Positions 45,439 to 53,312 of a stretch of DNA of 64,000 nt are shown here, in pieces. The notes under the pieces are model-generated. The model searched no databases and was not told the origin of the DNA. It saw only the letters and a list, made by a program, of their open reading frames with translations. The stretch comes from an uncultured Saprospiraceae bacterium (GTDB lineage: Bacteria; Bacteroidota; Bacteroidia; Chitinophagales; Saprospiraceae). The position numbers and the translations under genes are program-made. Every line of letters starts with the position of its first letter. The stretch's first letter is position 1. The stretch is taken from NCBI GenBank assembly GCA_937959115.1, contig CALGAW010000027.1, positions 62,001 to 126,000 of the forward strand. Reading direction: 5' to 3'.

Positions 45439-46524
45439 ATGGAACCATCAGCAACGAATAAAAAATCATGGTTAATCAAAGATAAACGACCAATCATCAT
45501 CGCTGGCCCGTGCAGTGTAGAAACGAGAGAACAGGTGTTAGAAACCAGCCGTCGCCTAAAAGCATCAGGAAAAATCGATATCATTCGTGGAGGCATTTGG
45601 AAACCTCGTACCCGACCAGGAACCTTTGAAGGCATCGGTACGATGGGATTGCCGTGGATGCAAGAAGTAAAAGAAACAACTGGCTTACCAGTTACAGTTG
45701 AAGTAGCAAAAGCGGCACATGTCGAACGATGTCTTGAGTTTGGAATCGATATATTGTGGATTGGTGCGCGGACAACGGTTAACCCATTTGCGGTGCAAGA
45801 AATTGCTGATGCTCTAAAAGGCGTTGACATACCTGTTTTAGTGAAAAACCCAATCAACCCTGACGTTGCATTATGGAAAGGAGCAGTCGAGCGCCTTCAA
45901 AACGTTGGCGTAAAGGAAATCGGAGCCATCCATCGAGGGTTTTCTAATTTAGCAGAAAAATATTACCGCAATCGACCACAATGGCAATTAGCCATTCAAT
46001 TCAAAAATGAGATGCCTGAGATTCCAATGCTCTGTGATCCAAGTCATATCTGTGGACGGCGTGATACGTTACAAGAAGTCTCTCAGAAAGCACTTGACTT
46101 AGATTTTGATGGTCTTATGGTGGAGTCCCATATCGATCCAGACAACGCTTGGAGCGACGCGAAACAGCAAATAACGCCTGAAGTCCTACATCGAATGTTA
46201 TTAGATTTAGTTCTAAGGGAAGATCATGAGGAAAACGCACCAATTCAAAGTCGCTTGGAAGTCCTTCGTCAAGATATCAATCTCATTGATGATGATGTGT
46301 TTTCTCTGCTAGCAAGCCGTATGGAAGTTGCTAGGGAAATTGGTCAATATAAAAAGGAAAACAATATTACCATTCTCCAACAAAAAAGGTGGAATGACAT
46401 TTTAATAAAAGGAAAATCCTTTGCTCAAAAGAATGGTTTGAGCGAACCGTTTATGATTAAATACTTGCAGAGTATTCATGATGAGAGCATCAATCAACAG
46501 GAAAAGGTGATGAACAAGGAGTAA
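45439..46524 (+). CDS. Bifunctional DAHP synthase / chorismate mutase
   Basis: 361 residues. Residues about 15-270 are a KDO8P/DAHP-synthase barrel of the AroA(beta)/Bacillus type: IIAGPCSVE, RGGIWKPRTRPGTFEGIG, IGARTTVNPF, LVKNPINPD, AIHRGFS, CDPSHICG and VESHIDPDNAWSDAKQQI. Residues about 275-350 are a type II (AroQ) chorismate mutase helix bundle (LRQDINLIDDDVFSLLASRMEVAREIGQYKKENN). It catalyses the first step of the shikimate pathway and the step from chorismate to prephenate. The gene is intact, 18 nt after the tyrA-like remnant, and thus still behind the Phe/Tyr attenuator. Confidence 0.94.
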   Translation: MEPSATNKKSWLIKDKRPIIIAGPCSVETREQVLETSRRLKASGKIDIIRGGIWKPRTRPGTFEGIGTMGLPWMQEVKETTGLPVTVEVAKAAHVERCLEFGIDILWIGARTTVNPFAVQEIADALKGVDIPVLVKNPINPDVALWKGAVERLQNVGVKEIGAIHRGFSNLAEKYYRNRPQWQLAIQFKNEMPEIPMLCDPSHICGRRDTLQEVSQKALDLDFDGLMVESHIDPDNAWSDAKQQITPEVLHRMLLDLVLREDHEENAPIQSRLEVLRQDINLIDDDVFSLLASRMEVAREIGQYKKENNITILQQKRWNDILIKGKSFAQKNGLSEPFMIKYLQSIHDESINQQEKVMNKE

Positions 46525-46620
46525 TTTCAACGGGGAACTTTGTATAATCCAAAGATGTTCTATCGCTCAACTCTTCTTCTTAAATTCATTTAATTAACCA
46601 TTGAAAACAATCATTATTAG

Positions 46621-47700
46621 TTACGCATTTCCAAATTGCTTGAGCATTTTGATGTGGGAAAAGACAGCACTGTGTAAGTGTTCAAACTCATGGTAAGGCA
46701 GATTAAACTCTTTCACTGTTTCGCGAACGATCTTAGCAATATTTGGGTAGTGAATGTGGCAGATATGTGGAAACAAGTGATGTTCTATCTGGAAATTGAG
46801 TCCGCCTGCAAACCAAGTAACGAATCGGCTTTTAGTAGAGAAATTGGCAGTAGTAGACAATTGGTGAATTGCCCAAGTGTTTTCAAAATCTTCTTCATTG
46901 ACAACCGTTAAGTGTTCTGGGCCCTCTACGACGTGTGCCAACTGAAAAATCACTGTAATGAACAATCCTGCCAGTAGATGAATCAACAAGAAACCAAGAA
47001 CTACGTGCGACCAAGCAACGCCTAACAAAACAGGAAGCACTAGCATATAAAAAAAGTAAATTGCTTTACTCACAATCATCACTCTTGTTTCTTTTTTTGC
47101 GTCAAAACCATTTCTCTCCGTCATTCCATCAGAATTGTATTCTCTGAGCTGCCTAAAGTCTTTCATAAACACCCAACTAATCGTTGCTAGGCTGTACAGT
47201 AAGAAAGCGTAAATGTGCTGGAATCTGTGGTATTTTTCCAACTTGCCATGTGGCGAAAGGCGTAGAAATGGTTTATCATCAATATCTTCATCAAGTGAAT
47301 AAACATTAGGATAAGTATGGTGTAGAAAGTTATGTTGAATTTTCCATGTAAATGAACTTCCACCAATCAAATTCAAGCTATATCCTAGTAGTTTATTTAT
47401 GTTTTTGTTTTTAGAATAGGTCCCATGATTTGCATCATGCATGATGCAAAAACCGACGCAAGAAACCGCAAATCCCATGATTAGGTACATTAACATATTC
47501 ATACCAAAGGATAGCTGAGCAAAATAAACCAAAAACAAAGGAATGAAATAGGCTAGGAAAATAGACGCAGTTTTCACATACATCTTGAAATTTGCCGTCT
47601 TCTGAATTTCGTTGGTTCTAAAATACGAATTCACCCTTTGCTGTAATGTCTTAAAAAACAGCTTTTTATCTTGTTTCGAAAACTGTACAAAATGTTGCAT
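46621..47700 (-). CDS. Membrane fatty-acid desaturase (acyl-lipid/linoleoyl-CoA desaturase type)
   Basis: 359 residues with four or more membrane segments. The three His boxes of di-iron desaturases are all present: HDANHG (HxxxH), HNFLHHTYPN (HxxHH) and QIEHHLFPH (QxxHH, front-end type). The enzyme introduces a cis double bond into a membrane fatty acid with oxygen and an electron donor. No cytochrome b5 domain is fused. A perfect 16-bp palindrome 180 nt upstream (47881-47896) may be part of its control. Confidence 0.92.
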   Translation of the reverse strand: MQHFVQFSKQDKKLFFKTLQQRVNSYFRTNEIQKTANFKMYVKTASIFLAYFIPLFLVYFAQLSFGMNMLMYLIMGFAVSCVGFCIMHDANHGTYSKNKNINKLLGYSLNLIGGSSFTWKIQHNFLHHTYPNVYSLDEDIDDKPFLRLSPHGKLEKYHRFQHIYAFLLYSLATISWVFMKDFRQLREYNSDGMTERNGFDAKKETRVMIVSKAIYFFYMLVLPVLLGVAWSHVVLGFLLIHLLAGLFITVIFQLAHVVEGPEHLTVVNEEDFENTWAIHQLSTTANFSTKSRFVTWFAGGLNFQIEHHLFPHICHIHYPNIAKIVRETVKEFNLPYHEFEHLHSAVFSHIKMLKQFGNA

Positions 47701-48111
47701 AACTATGGTTTTTCAATCCAAAGATCGTTAAAATAATTTTAATGATGGATTATGAATTGTTAATTTCAGAAAGAACTGCTAAATTTTGGTCATTAAACTA
47801 AATCAAATAGCCAAAGTGGAACGTTAAAGAAATAAAAAATGACTATTTATAATAAACGCTGTAAAAGAAGATTTAGTTTAATTCTAACGTTAGAATAATT
47901 CCATGAATACATAAACTGAATCTATTAAACTTGGATAGAACAATTATTCTAAAATTATTTTGTTTTTTGTAACAAATTGATTCTTCGTAGAATAAATAAT
48001 AAATAGAATGTTTGATTTTCTTACTCGCTTAATTTATAAACCAATATACATTAATTGATGTGAAAATGTTTCTATATTTACATTACATTATATCATTACA
48101 ACAACAACATT
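47701..48111. other. Divergent intergenic region, AT-rich
   Basis: About 410 nt between the desaturase and the 48112 gene. It holds the 16-bp palindrome at 47881-47896 and a possible -7 box TATATTTA at 48073-48080 for the rightward gene. No gene recognised. Confidence 0.5.
47881..47896. promoter_or_regulatory. Perfect 16-bp palindrome
   Basis: ATTCTAAC/GTTAGAAT, a perfect dyad between the divergent desaturase and 48112 genes. It has the size of a TetR- or MarR-type operator. About one such palindrome is expected by chance in 64 kb, so position is the main support. Confidence 0.35.
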
Positions 48112-48699
48112 ATGAAAACTCTTCTCAATCAAAAATGGTTGATTTTATTTGTAACCGGTATCATTAGTTTCTCATTTTTAAATTTTAAATGTACCGACAT
48201 AACAAAATCGCCTACCACTTCACAACCCAATCCAAATAATACAGACAAGTCCGTAGTTGCCTACATCGAAGTATTTAATTTGCTCGCTTCGAAAAGCGCA
48301 TATGATGATTGTGTTGACCGGCAAGGGAACTGTGCAGTAGAGAAAAAAGCAATGCTTGCAAACCAACAATCAGTTAGTGCTATTTTTGGCGGTATTCCAC
48401 CGCTCCCTTGGCCTAGTCCTTGCACTCCTACTGGAAATTGTAATAATTTATATGCGCTAGATCATTTGATCTATCCAGAAAATGAGAGTTATCTAGTATC
48501 CATTTTTGATGCTAATTCTGGGCAATTATTGGGCAGAAGTGACCCAAGAAATACAATGGAATCTAAGCTGGTAAAGGGATACGTTAATAGCGCAAACAAA
48601 AAATTTGTGAAACAGTTTTCTGGTTTGGCGAAGGTTGAAATCAAGAATGCGATTACAAGTGAGGTAGGTTCATTTGAAATGAAAATGGATCACCGATAA
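48112..48699 (+). CDS. Secreted protein of unknown function
   Basis: 195 residues starting MKTLLNQKWLILFVTGIISF, a signal sequence. The Cys in NFKC is not in a good lipobox context, so lipidation is doubtful. The mature protein is Pro/Asn-rich near its start. It has several Cys (DDCVDRQGNC, PCTPTGNC) and a region that looks like a beta domain (YLVSIFDANSGQLLGRSDP). I recognise no family. It lies directly before the hairpin and the TPR-CHAT gene on the same strand. Confidence 0.65.
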   Translation: MKTLLNQKWLILFVTGIISFSFLNFKCTDITKSPTTSQPNPNNTDKSVVAYIEVFNLLASKSAYDDCVDRQGNCAVEKKAMLANQQSVSAIFGGIPPLPWPSPCTPTGNCNNLYALDHLIYPENESYLVSIFDANSGQLLGRSDPRNTMESKLVKGYVNSANKKFVKQFSGLAKVEIKNAITSEVGSFEMKMDHR

Positions 48700-48762
48700 T
48701 TTGTTCCCATCATTAGTTCTTTCAGAACTCTTTTTGTTGGATTGATAACTACATAACCTCTG

Positions 48763-48801
48763 GTTTGCATTAGAAATTTTAATAGAATTTCTAATGCAAA
48801 C
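48763..48801. promoter_or_regulatory. Perfect 16-bp inverted repeat (strong hairpin) before the CHAT gene
   Basis: GTTTGCATTAGAAATT (48763-48778) and AATTTCTAATGCAAAC (48786-48801) are exact inverted repeats with the 7-nt loop TTAATAG, 19 nt before the ATG at 48820. No T run follows on either strand, so it is not a standard terminator. Chance occurrence of such a repeat is very unlikely. Confidence 0.65.
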
Positions 48802-48819
48802 TCTTGTAAAAGCCTAACT

Positions 48820-51654
48820 ATGAATTTCTTTTGGAGACAACTGGTAATTATGTTGTGCTTATTTTCCTGTTTTTTAAAGGTATTTGGTCAGGATTCTTTG
48901 GAAAAACAAATGACGGAAGAGTTTATGAAAGCTTCCAAATTTTTTCAAACCGATTTCGATAGTACAATTCATTTTTTGGACAAGGCAATTTTTTATGCAA
49001 AGAAAATAAGTGTAAAAGATGCAATAACGCTACAACTCTATAAAGCAAACTTTGCATCTAACTTTTATAAGTTAAAAGAACAGAAAGGATATCTAGATAT
49101 TGCAGAAGCTCATTTTCAAAAAGAAAGGCATCAACTAGATAGTGCTGAATTAGAACTTGAAATAGCGCTGGACATTGGTATTTATCAAGGAAACTATTTT
49201 TACAAACTAGGTAAATTCGAAAAAGCTACTGAGTATTTCAATAAAATTGTTACTGCTTTAGAACAGAAGCCGTCCTTGTCTTGGTTAGAGTATCAACGAC
49301 TAAATAAAACACTTCTTTACCTAGGAACAATCAATAAAAAGCAAGGTAATTACCAACCTGCAATTGAAAATTTCTTAAGGATTACTGCCTATGATGACGA
49401 ATGTTTTGCCAAGCATAATAAGAGAACTGCCTTAGACATCTTGCCAAAACACCTTGCTGAAACGTACCAATTTATGGGCGATTTTGAAAATGCAGAATTG
49501 TACTATCAAAAAGTAATCGATAAAAATCTAAAGAACAAAAAAATCAATTCAAGAGTAAATTCTTACAACGCTTTCGCTAAATTTTACACCGAAAAAAACA
49601 GATTCGACTCCGCCAGATATTACTTGACAGAATCCCTCAACATCCAAAAAGAAGACAACCCATTCCAAGCAGAGACGTATCAGCTCCTCGGAGAATCTTA
49701 CCGTAATAAGAAAGATCAGAAAACAGCACGCACCTTCTTCGAAAAAGCCTTGAAATCAGCAAATTCGCTCTACGGAAACCAACACTACAAAGTAGCAGAG
49801 ATCAACAAAGCATACGGACACTCCTACGAAATAGAAGGCAACCTTGAAACGGCAAACAAGTACTACGACACCGCTCTAAACAATCTGATACCAGCCTACT
49901 CCAACCACAATACCAATACCGTCCCTAAGATAAAAGCACTCTACGCTCCTAAAGTAATGCTTGAGATTCTAGCCAATAAAATGCGCGTATTGTACCAGAA
50001 AAAAAATGAAGCAGACTCGAAAAATGCCTACACTGCCGCCCTTCAAAGCATGAATATCATTGACAGCCTAAGGTTGGATTACGACTCAGAGTCATCACGA
50101 CAGTTCCTTCTCAATAAGAGTTATCCGATTTTTGAACAAGGCATTGCCATTTGTCATTCTTTGTATAACGCAACCAAAGAGGAGCAATATCTTGAACAAG
50201 CCTTTAGAATGGCAGAAAAAAGCAAAGCCGTCTTATTACTCGATGCGCTAAAGAACTCCAATGCAGAAGCGTTTGCTGGTATTCCTGCTGAAGTGTTGGA
50301 GTCTGGCTACCAACTCCGTTATAAAATCAAAACACTAGAAGACCGCTTGCAGAAAGGAAAGGAAAAAAAGAAGAAACCAAAACAGCTATCTGACATCAGC
50401 ATTCAATTGTTCGAAGCTAGAAAGGACTATAAGACTTATGTCAGTGGCTTGGAAAAAGCACACCCAAAGTATTATCAGTTAAAATATGACTTGTCTACCG
50501 TTACGATAGATGAAATTCGACAGCAGTTATTACACAACGCCCAAACATCGTTGATCGAATACTTCATTGGCGATCAGGCGATTTATCGGTTCAATATAAG
50601 CAATAAGGAAGTGGCGTTTGATCGTATTCAAGCAGATTTCCCCCTCCATAAATGGGTAGGTGATTTAAGAAATGGAATCACTGGGAATTCGGCTACAAGT
50701 GCAACAGTATTTACCACTACCGCCTTCAAAATTTATGAAAAACTATTGTCGAATATCGCTTTATCGGAATACCTCATTATTATCCCAGATGGTCTGTTGG
50801 GTTATGTGCCTTTTGATGCCTTGCTTAGTGCTCCCGTAGCCAGTGACAACGCAAGAGCATTTACAGAACATCCCTATTTATTAAAGAAACACAACATCAG
50901 TTACTGCTTTTCCGCCACTTTGCTCAAGGAAATGACAAGCAAAAACAATCAAGCAGAAAAGCCGTTTTTGGGATTTGCTCCTTCCTTCAAAAGTTACAGC
51001 CCACTGCAATCTAGTCGTGAAATGACTCAAGCACTCGCTAAAGATTACAAGGGCGACTTTATGGCTGATCAGCAAGCGAACAAACCCAGTTTTATTAAGG
51101 AAGCAGGCAAGTATGACATTTTACATATTTCTTCGCACGCAGTGGCAAATGACTCCTTAAAAGATGCTTGTTATCTAGTTTGTTCTGAATCGAATTCCAA
51201 TGCCGATTACTTGATTTATAACCGTGACCTGTATCAGTTGGATCTCAATGCTTCCTTGGTTGTACTAGGCGCTTGTGAGACAGGGAGCGGTAAACTGCAG
51301 CGTGGTGAGGGCATTATGAGTCTTGCGCGTGGGTTTTCCTACGCTGGTGCGAGTAGTCTTCTTACTACACTCTGGAGTGTCGATGAAGCTGCCACTGCGG
51401 GATTGCTCCAATCATTTTACAAGCAGTTGCAAGACGGGAATACTACAAACGATGCGCTCTTTAGTGCCAAAAATGCTTATTTATTGAATGCTCAGAATGA
51501 AAAAGAGGCACATCCCCGTTATTGGGCGGCTTTGATTCCGATTGGCAATATGCATGCAGTAAACGCTGGAGGGATGTCTCTTGGCTGGGGTTTGGGGTTT
51601 GGTATTTTATGCTTGGTTTTATTGTTCGCTGGTTATAAATTCACAGTAAGTTAA
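48820..51654 (+). CDS. TPR-CHAT protease-like protein
   Basis: 944 residues with an N-terminal signal/anchor (FFWRQLVIMLCLFSCFLKVFGQ). Residues about 35-400 are helical TPR repeats (YYQKVI..., ARYYLTESLNIQKEDNPFQ, ARTFFEKALKSANSLYGNQH). Residues about 610-915 are a CHAT domain: His in ILHISSHAVAND and Cys in VVLGACETGSG are the catalytic dyad. They are followed by GIMSLARGFSYAGASSLLTTLWSVDE. A C-terminal membrane helix (GLGFGILCLVLLFAGYKF) is at about 922-944. CHAT is a caspase-related peptidase fold. Substrate unknown; TPRs suggest protein-controlled activity. Confidence 0.9.
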   Translation: MNFFWRQLVIMLCLFSCFLKVFGQDSLEKQMTEEFMKASKFFQTDFDSTIHFLDKAIFYAKKISVKDAITLQLYKANFASNFYKLKEQKGYLDIAEAHFQKERHQLDSAELELEIALDIGIYQGNYFYKLGKFEKATEYFNKIVTALEQKPSLSWLEYQRLNKTLLYLGTINKKQGNYQPAIENFLRITAYDDECFAKHNKRTALDILPKHLAETYQFMGDFENAELYYQKVIDKNLKNKKINSRVNSYNAFAKFYTEKNRFDSARYYLTESLNIQKEDNPFQAETYQLLGESYRNKKDQKTARTFFEKALKSANSLYGNQHYKVAEINKAYGHSYEIEGNLETANKYYDTALNNLIPAYSNHNTNTVPKIKALYAPKVMLEILANKMRVLYQKKNEADSKNAYTAALQSMNIIDSLRLDYDSESSRQFLLNKSYPIFEQGIAICHSLYNATKEEQYLEQAFRMAEKSKAVLLLDALKNSNAEAFAGIPAEVLESGYQLRYKIKTLEDRLQKGKEKKKKPKQLSDISIQLFEARKDYKTYVSGLEKAHPKYYQLKYDLSTVTIDEIRQQLLHNAQTSLIEYFIGDQAIYRFNISNKEVAFDRIQADFPLHKWVGDLRNGITGNSATSATVFTTTAFKIYEKLLSNIALSEYLIIIPDGLLGYVPFDALLSAPVASDNARAFTEHPYLLKKHNISYCFSATLLKEMTSKNNQAEKPFLGFAPSFKSYSPLQSSREMTQALAKDYKGDFMADQQANKPSFIKEAGKYDILHISSHAVANDSLKDACYLVCSESNSNADYLIYNRDLYQLDLNASLVVLGACETGSGKLQRGEGIMSLARGFSYAGASSLLTTLWSVDEAATAGLLQSFYKQLQDGNTTNDALFSAKNAYLLNAQNEKEAHPRYWAALIPIGNMHAVNAGGMSLGWGLGFGILCLVLLFAGYKFTVS

Positions 51655-51894
51655 TTTTATCAAAAATGGACTCAACCAATGGATAAGCACCATACAATTG
51701 CATTTTTAGTCAGTATATTCAGTAGATTTCACCTTAAATGGTATTTCAAAACATAGTTAAATCAAGATTTCGTTAAAAATTATTATCTTTAATAAGTCAC
51801 TGTAGACCAATTACTTGCAAAAGACGTATTGTTTTTTATAAATAAATTTTTAAACTGTCCTGTACAATTGGTTAAGATTTAAAAAAGATGTTGT

Positions 51895-51902
51895 TAAGTT
51901 TG
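51895..51902 (+). promoter_or_regulatory. Consensus -7 promoter box for the M42 peptidase gene
   Basis: TAAGTTTG matches TAnnTTTG and ends 4 nt before the ATG at 51907, implying a very short or absent leader. The nearest TTG (51868-51870) is 24 nt away, a long spacer. Confidence 0.4.
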
Positions 51903-51906
51903 TAGT

Positions 51907-52953
51907 ATGATCAACGTAGAATTACTGAAGAAAATTTGCGAAATACCAGGAGCCCCTGGATTTGAACAACCGATAAGAGCACTCGTTCTAGAAGAATTGA
52001 AAAGTATTACTGATGATGTGGAGGTCGACCCAATGGGTAATGTAATTGCAGTGAAAAAAGGTACATCAGATAAACGGATTATGTGTGCCGCACATATGGA
52101 TGAAATTGGGTTTATCGTTACCCATATTGACGAAGAAGGATTTATCCGTTTCCATACTCTAGGAGGATTTGACCCAAAGACATTAACCGCTCAACGTGTC
52201 ATCATTCATGGAAAAGAACCAGTGATCGGTGTGATGGGATCGAAGCCTATTCACCTGATGACGCAAGAAGATAGAAATAAGCCTTTGCGTACAGAAGACT
52301 TTTTTATTGATACAGGAAGACCGTATGAAGAAATCTCTAAGCTTATCACTGTAGGCGATTCGGTAACAAGAGAACGCAAGCTCATTGAAATGGGTAATTG
52401 TGTTAACTGCAAGTCAATTGATAATCGAGTTTCCGTGTTCATACTACTTGAGACATTGCGCGCACTCAAAACCAAAAAGATATCAGGTGATTTCTACGCT
52501 GTTTTCAGTGTACAAGAAGAAGTTGGTCTCCGCGGTGCTACAGCTGCCGCTAGCTATATTAATCCTGATTTTGGCCTAGGACTTGATACTACGATTGCTT
52601 ATGACGTACCTGGCTCAAAAGCACACGAACAAATCACAGGTTTAGGCAAAGGCGTAGCCATAAAGATCATGGATAGCTCAGTAATTTCTGATCAACGAAT
52701 GGTGAAATACTTAAAGCAAACAGCTAATAAAAACAAGATTAAGTGGCAACCTGAAATCTTGACTCGTGGTGGCACAGATACTGCCCCAATCCAACGAAGT
52801 GGAAGAGGTGGGTCTATTGCCGGTGCGCTTTCCATCCCAACACGACATATACATCAGGTGATCGAAATGGCTCACAAGGAAGATATCCTCAATACAATTC
52901 AACTACTAGAGCAAGCAGTCATCGGAATGGTTGACCATAACTGGGATTTTTAG
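51907..52953 (+). CDS. M42 family metallo-aminopeptidase
   Basis: 348 residues, the usual length. Metal-ligand motifs in order: AAHMDEIGF (His and Asp near 63-65), SIDNRVS (bridging Asp near 172), the catalytic VQEEVGLRGA (Glu-Glu near 204), GLDTTIAYD and the late His in RHIHQVIEM. These cytosolic di-zinc enzymes form tetrahedral dodecamers and trim peptides, often with glutamyl or broad specificity. The pterin dehydratase gene follows 12 nt downstream, so the two are cotranscribed. Confidence 0.95.
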   Translation: MINVELLKKICEIPGAPGFEQPIRALVLEELKSITDDVEVDPMGNVIAVKKGTSDKRIMCAAHMDEIGFIVTHIDEEGFIRFHTLGGFDPKTLTAQRVIIHGKEPVIGVMGSKPIHLMTQEDRNKPLRTEDFFIDTGRPYEEISKLITVGDSVTRERKLIEMGNCVNCKSIDNRVSVFILLETLRALKTKKISGDFYAVFSVQEEVGLRGATAAASYINPDFGLGLDTTIAYDVPGSKAHEQITGLGKGVAIKIMDSSVISDQRMVKYLKQTANKNKIKWQPEILTRGGTDTAPIQRSGRGGSIAGALSIPTRHIHQVIEMAHKEDILNTIQLLEQAVIGMVDHNWDF

Positions 52954-52965
52954 GCACTCGATTCT

Positions 52966-53214
52966 ATGTGGAAAGAAGAAAACAATTTATTAAAAGCCAG
53001 TTTTAAGTTTAAAGACTTTAAACAGGCTTTTGCATTTATGACAGAAGTTGCATTTCATGCTGAAAAAATGGACCACCATCCTGAGTGGTTTAATGTGTAC
53101 AATTCAGTAGATATAACACTGCGCACACACGATGCAGGGAATACTGTAACAGACCGAGATTATAAACTAGCCAAGAAAATTGATGGCGTTTATCAACGGT
53201 TTCTAACTGCTTGA
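52966..53214 (+). CDS. phhB: Pterin-4a-carbinolamine dehydratase
   Basis: 82 residues. The family signature is present: [18 protein letters not shown] (the E-K-x-x-HHPxW motif with catalytic His residues) and then [25 protein letters not shown]. It dehydrates 4a-hydroxytetrahydropterin formed by aromatic amino-acid hydroxylases, allowing cofactor recycling. No hydroxylase gene is in the window. It is short compared with other members (about 95-100), lacking some N-terminal residues. The start at 52966 is the only good in-frame choice, 12 nt after the M42 gene. Confidence 0.9.
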   Translation: MWKEENNLLKASFKFKDFKQAFAFMTEVAFHAEKMDHHPEWFNVYNSVDITLRTHDAGNTVTDRDYKLAKKIDGVYQRFLTA

Positions 53215-53312
53215 TTTCACTTTCAACAACCGAATAAAGCGGCAAGGATAGATCGTTCGTTCATCCGTATTCCTTCCTATGACAATTCGCCCTTACAAAA
53301 AGCTAGCTCCTT

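Noticed and set aside
45417-45857. A 146-codon minus-strand frame
   Set aside because: It lies wholly opposite the well-conserved DAHP synthase barrel and has no family features.
48820-51654. CHAT gene as part of an antiphage defence system
   Set aside because: No CRISPR, gasdermin, reverse transcriptase or other defence gene is nearby, and the protein appears exported, so a defence role is not supported.
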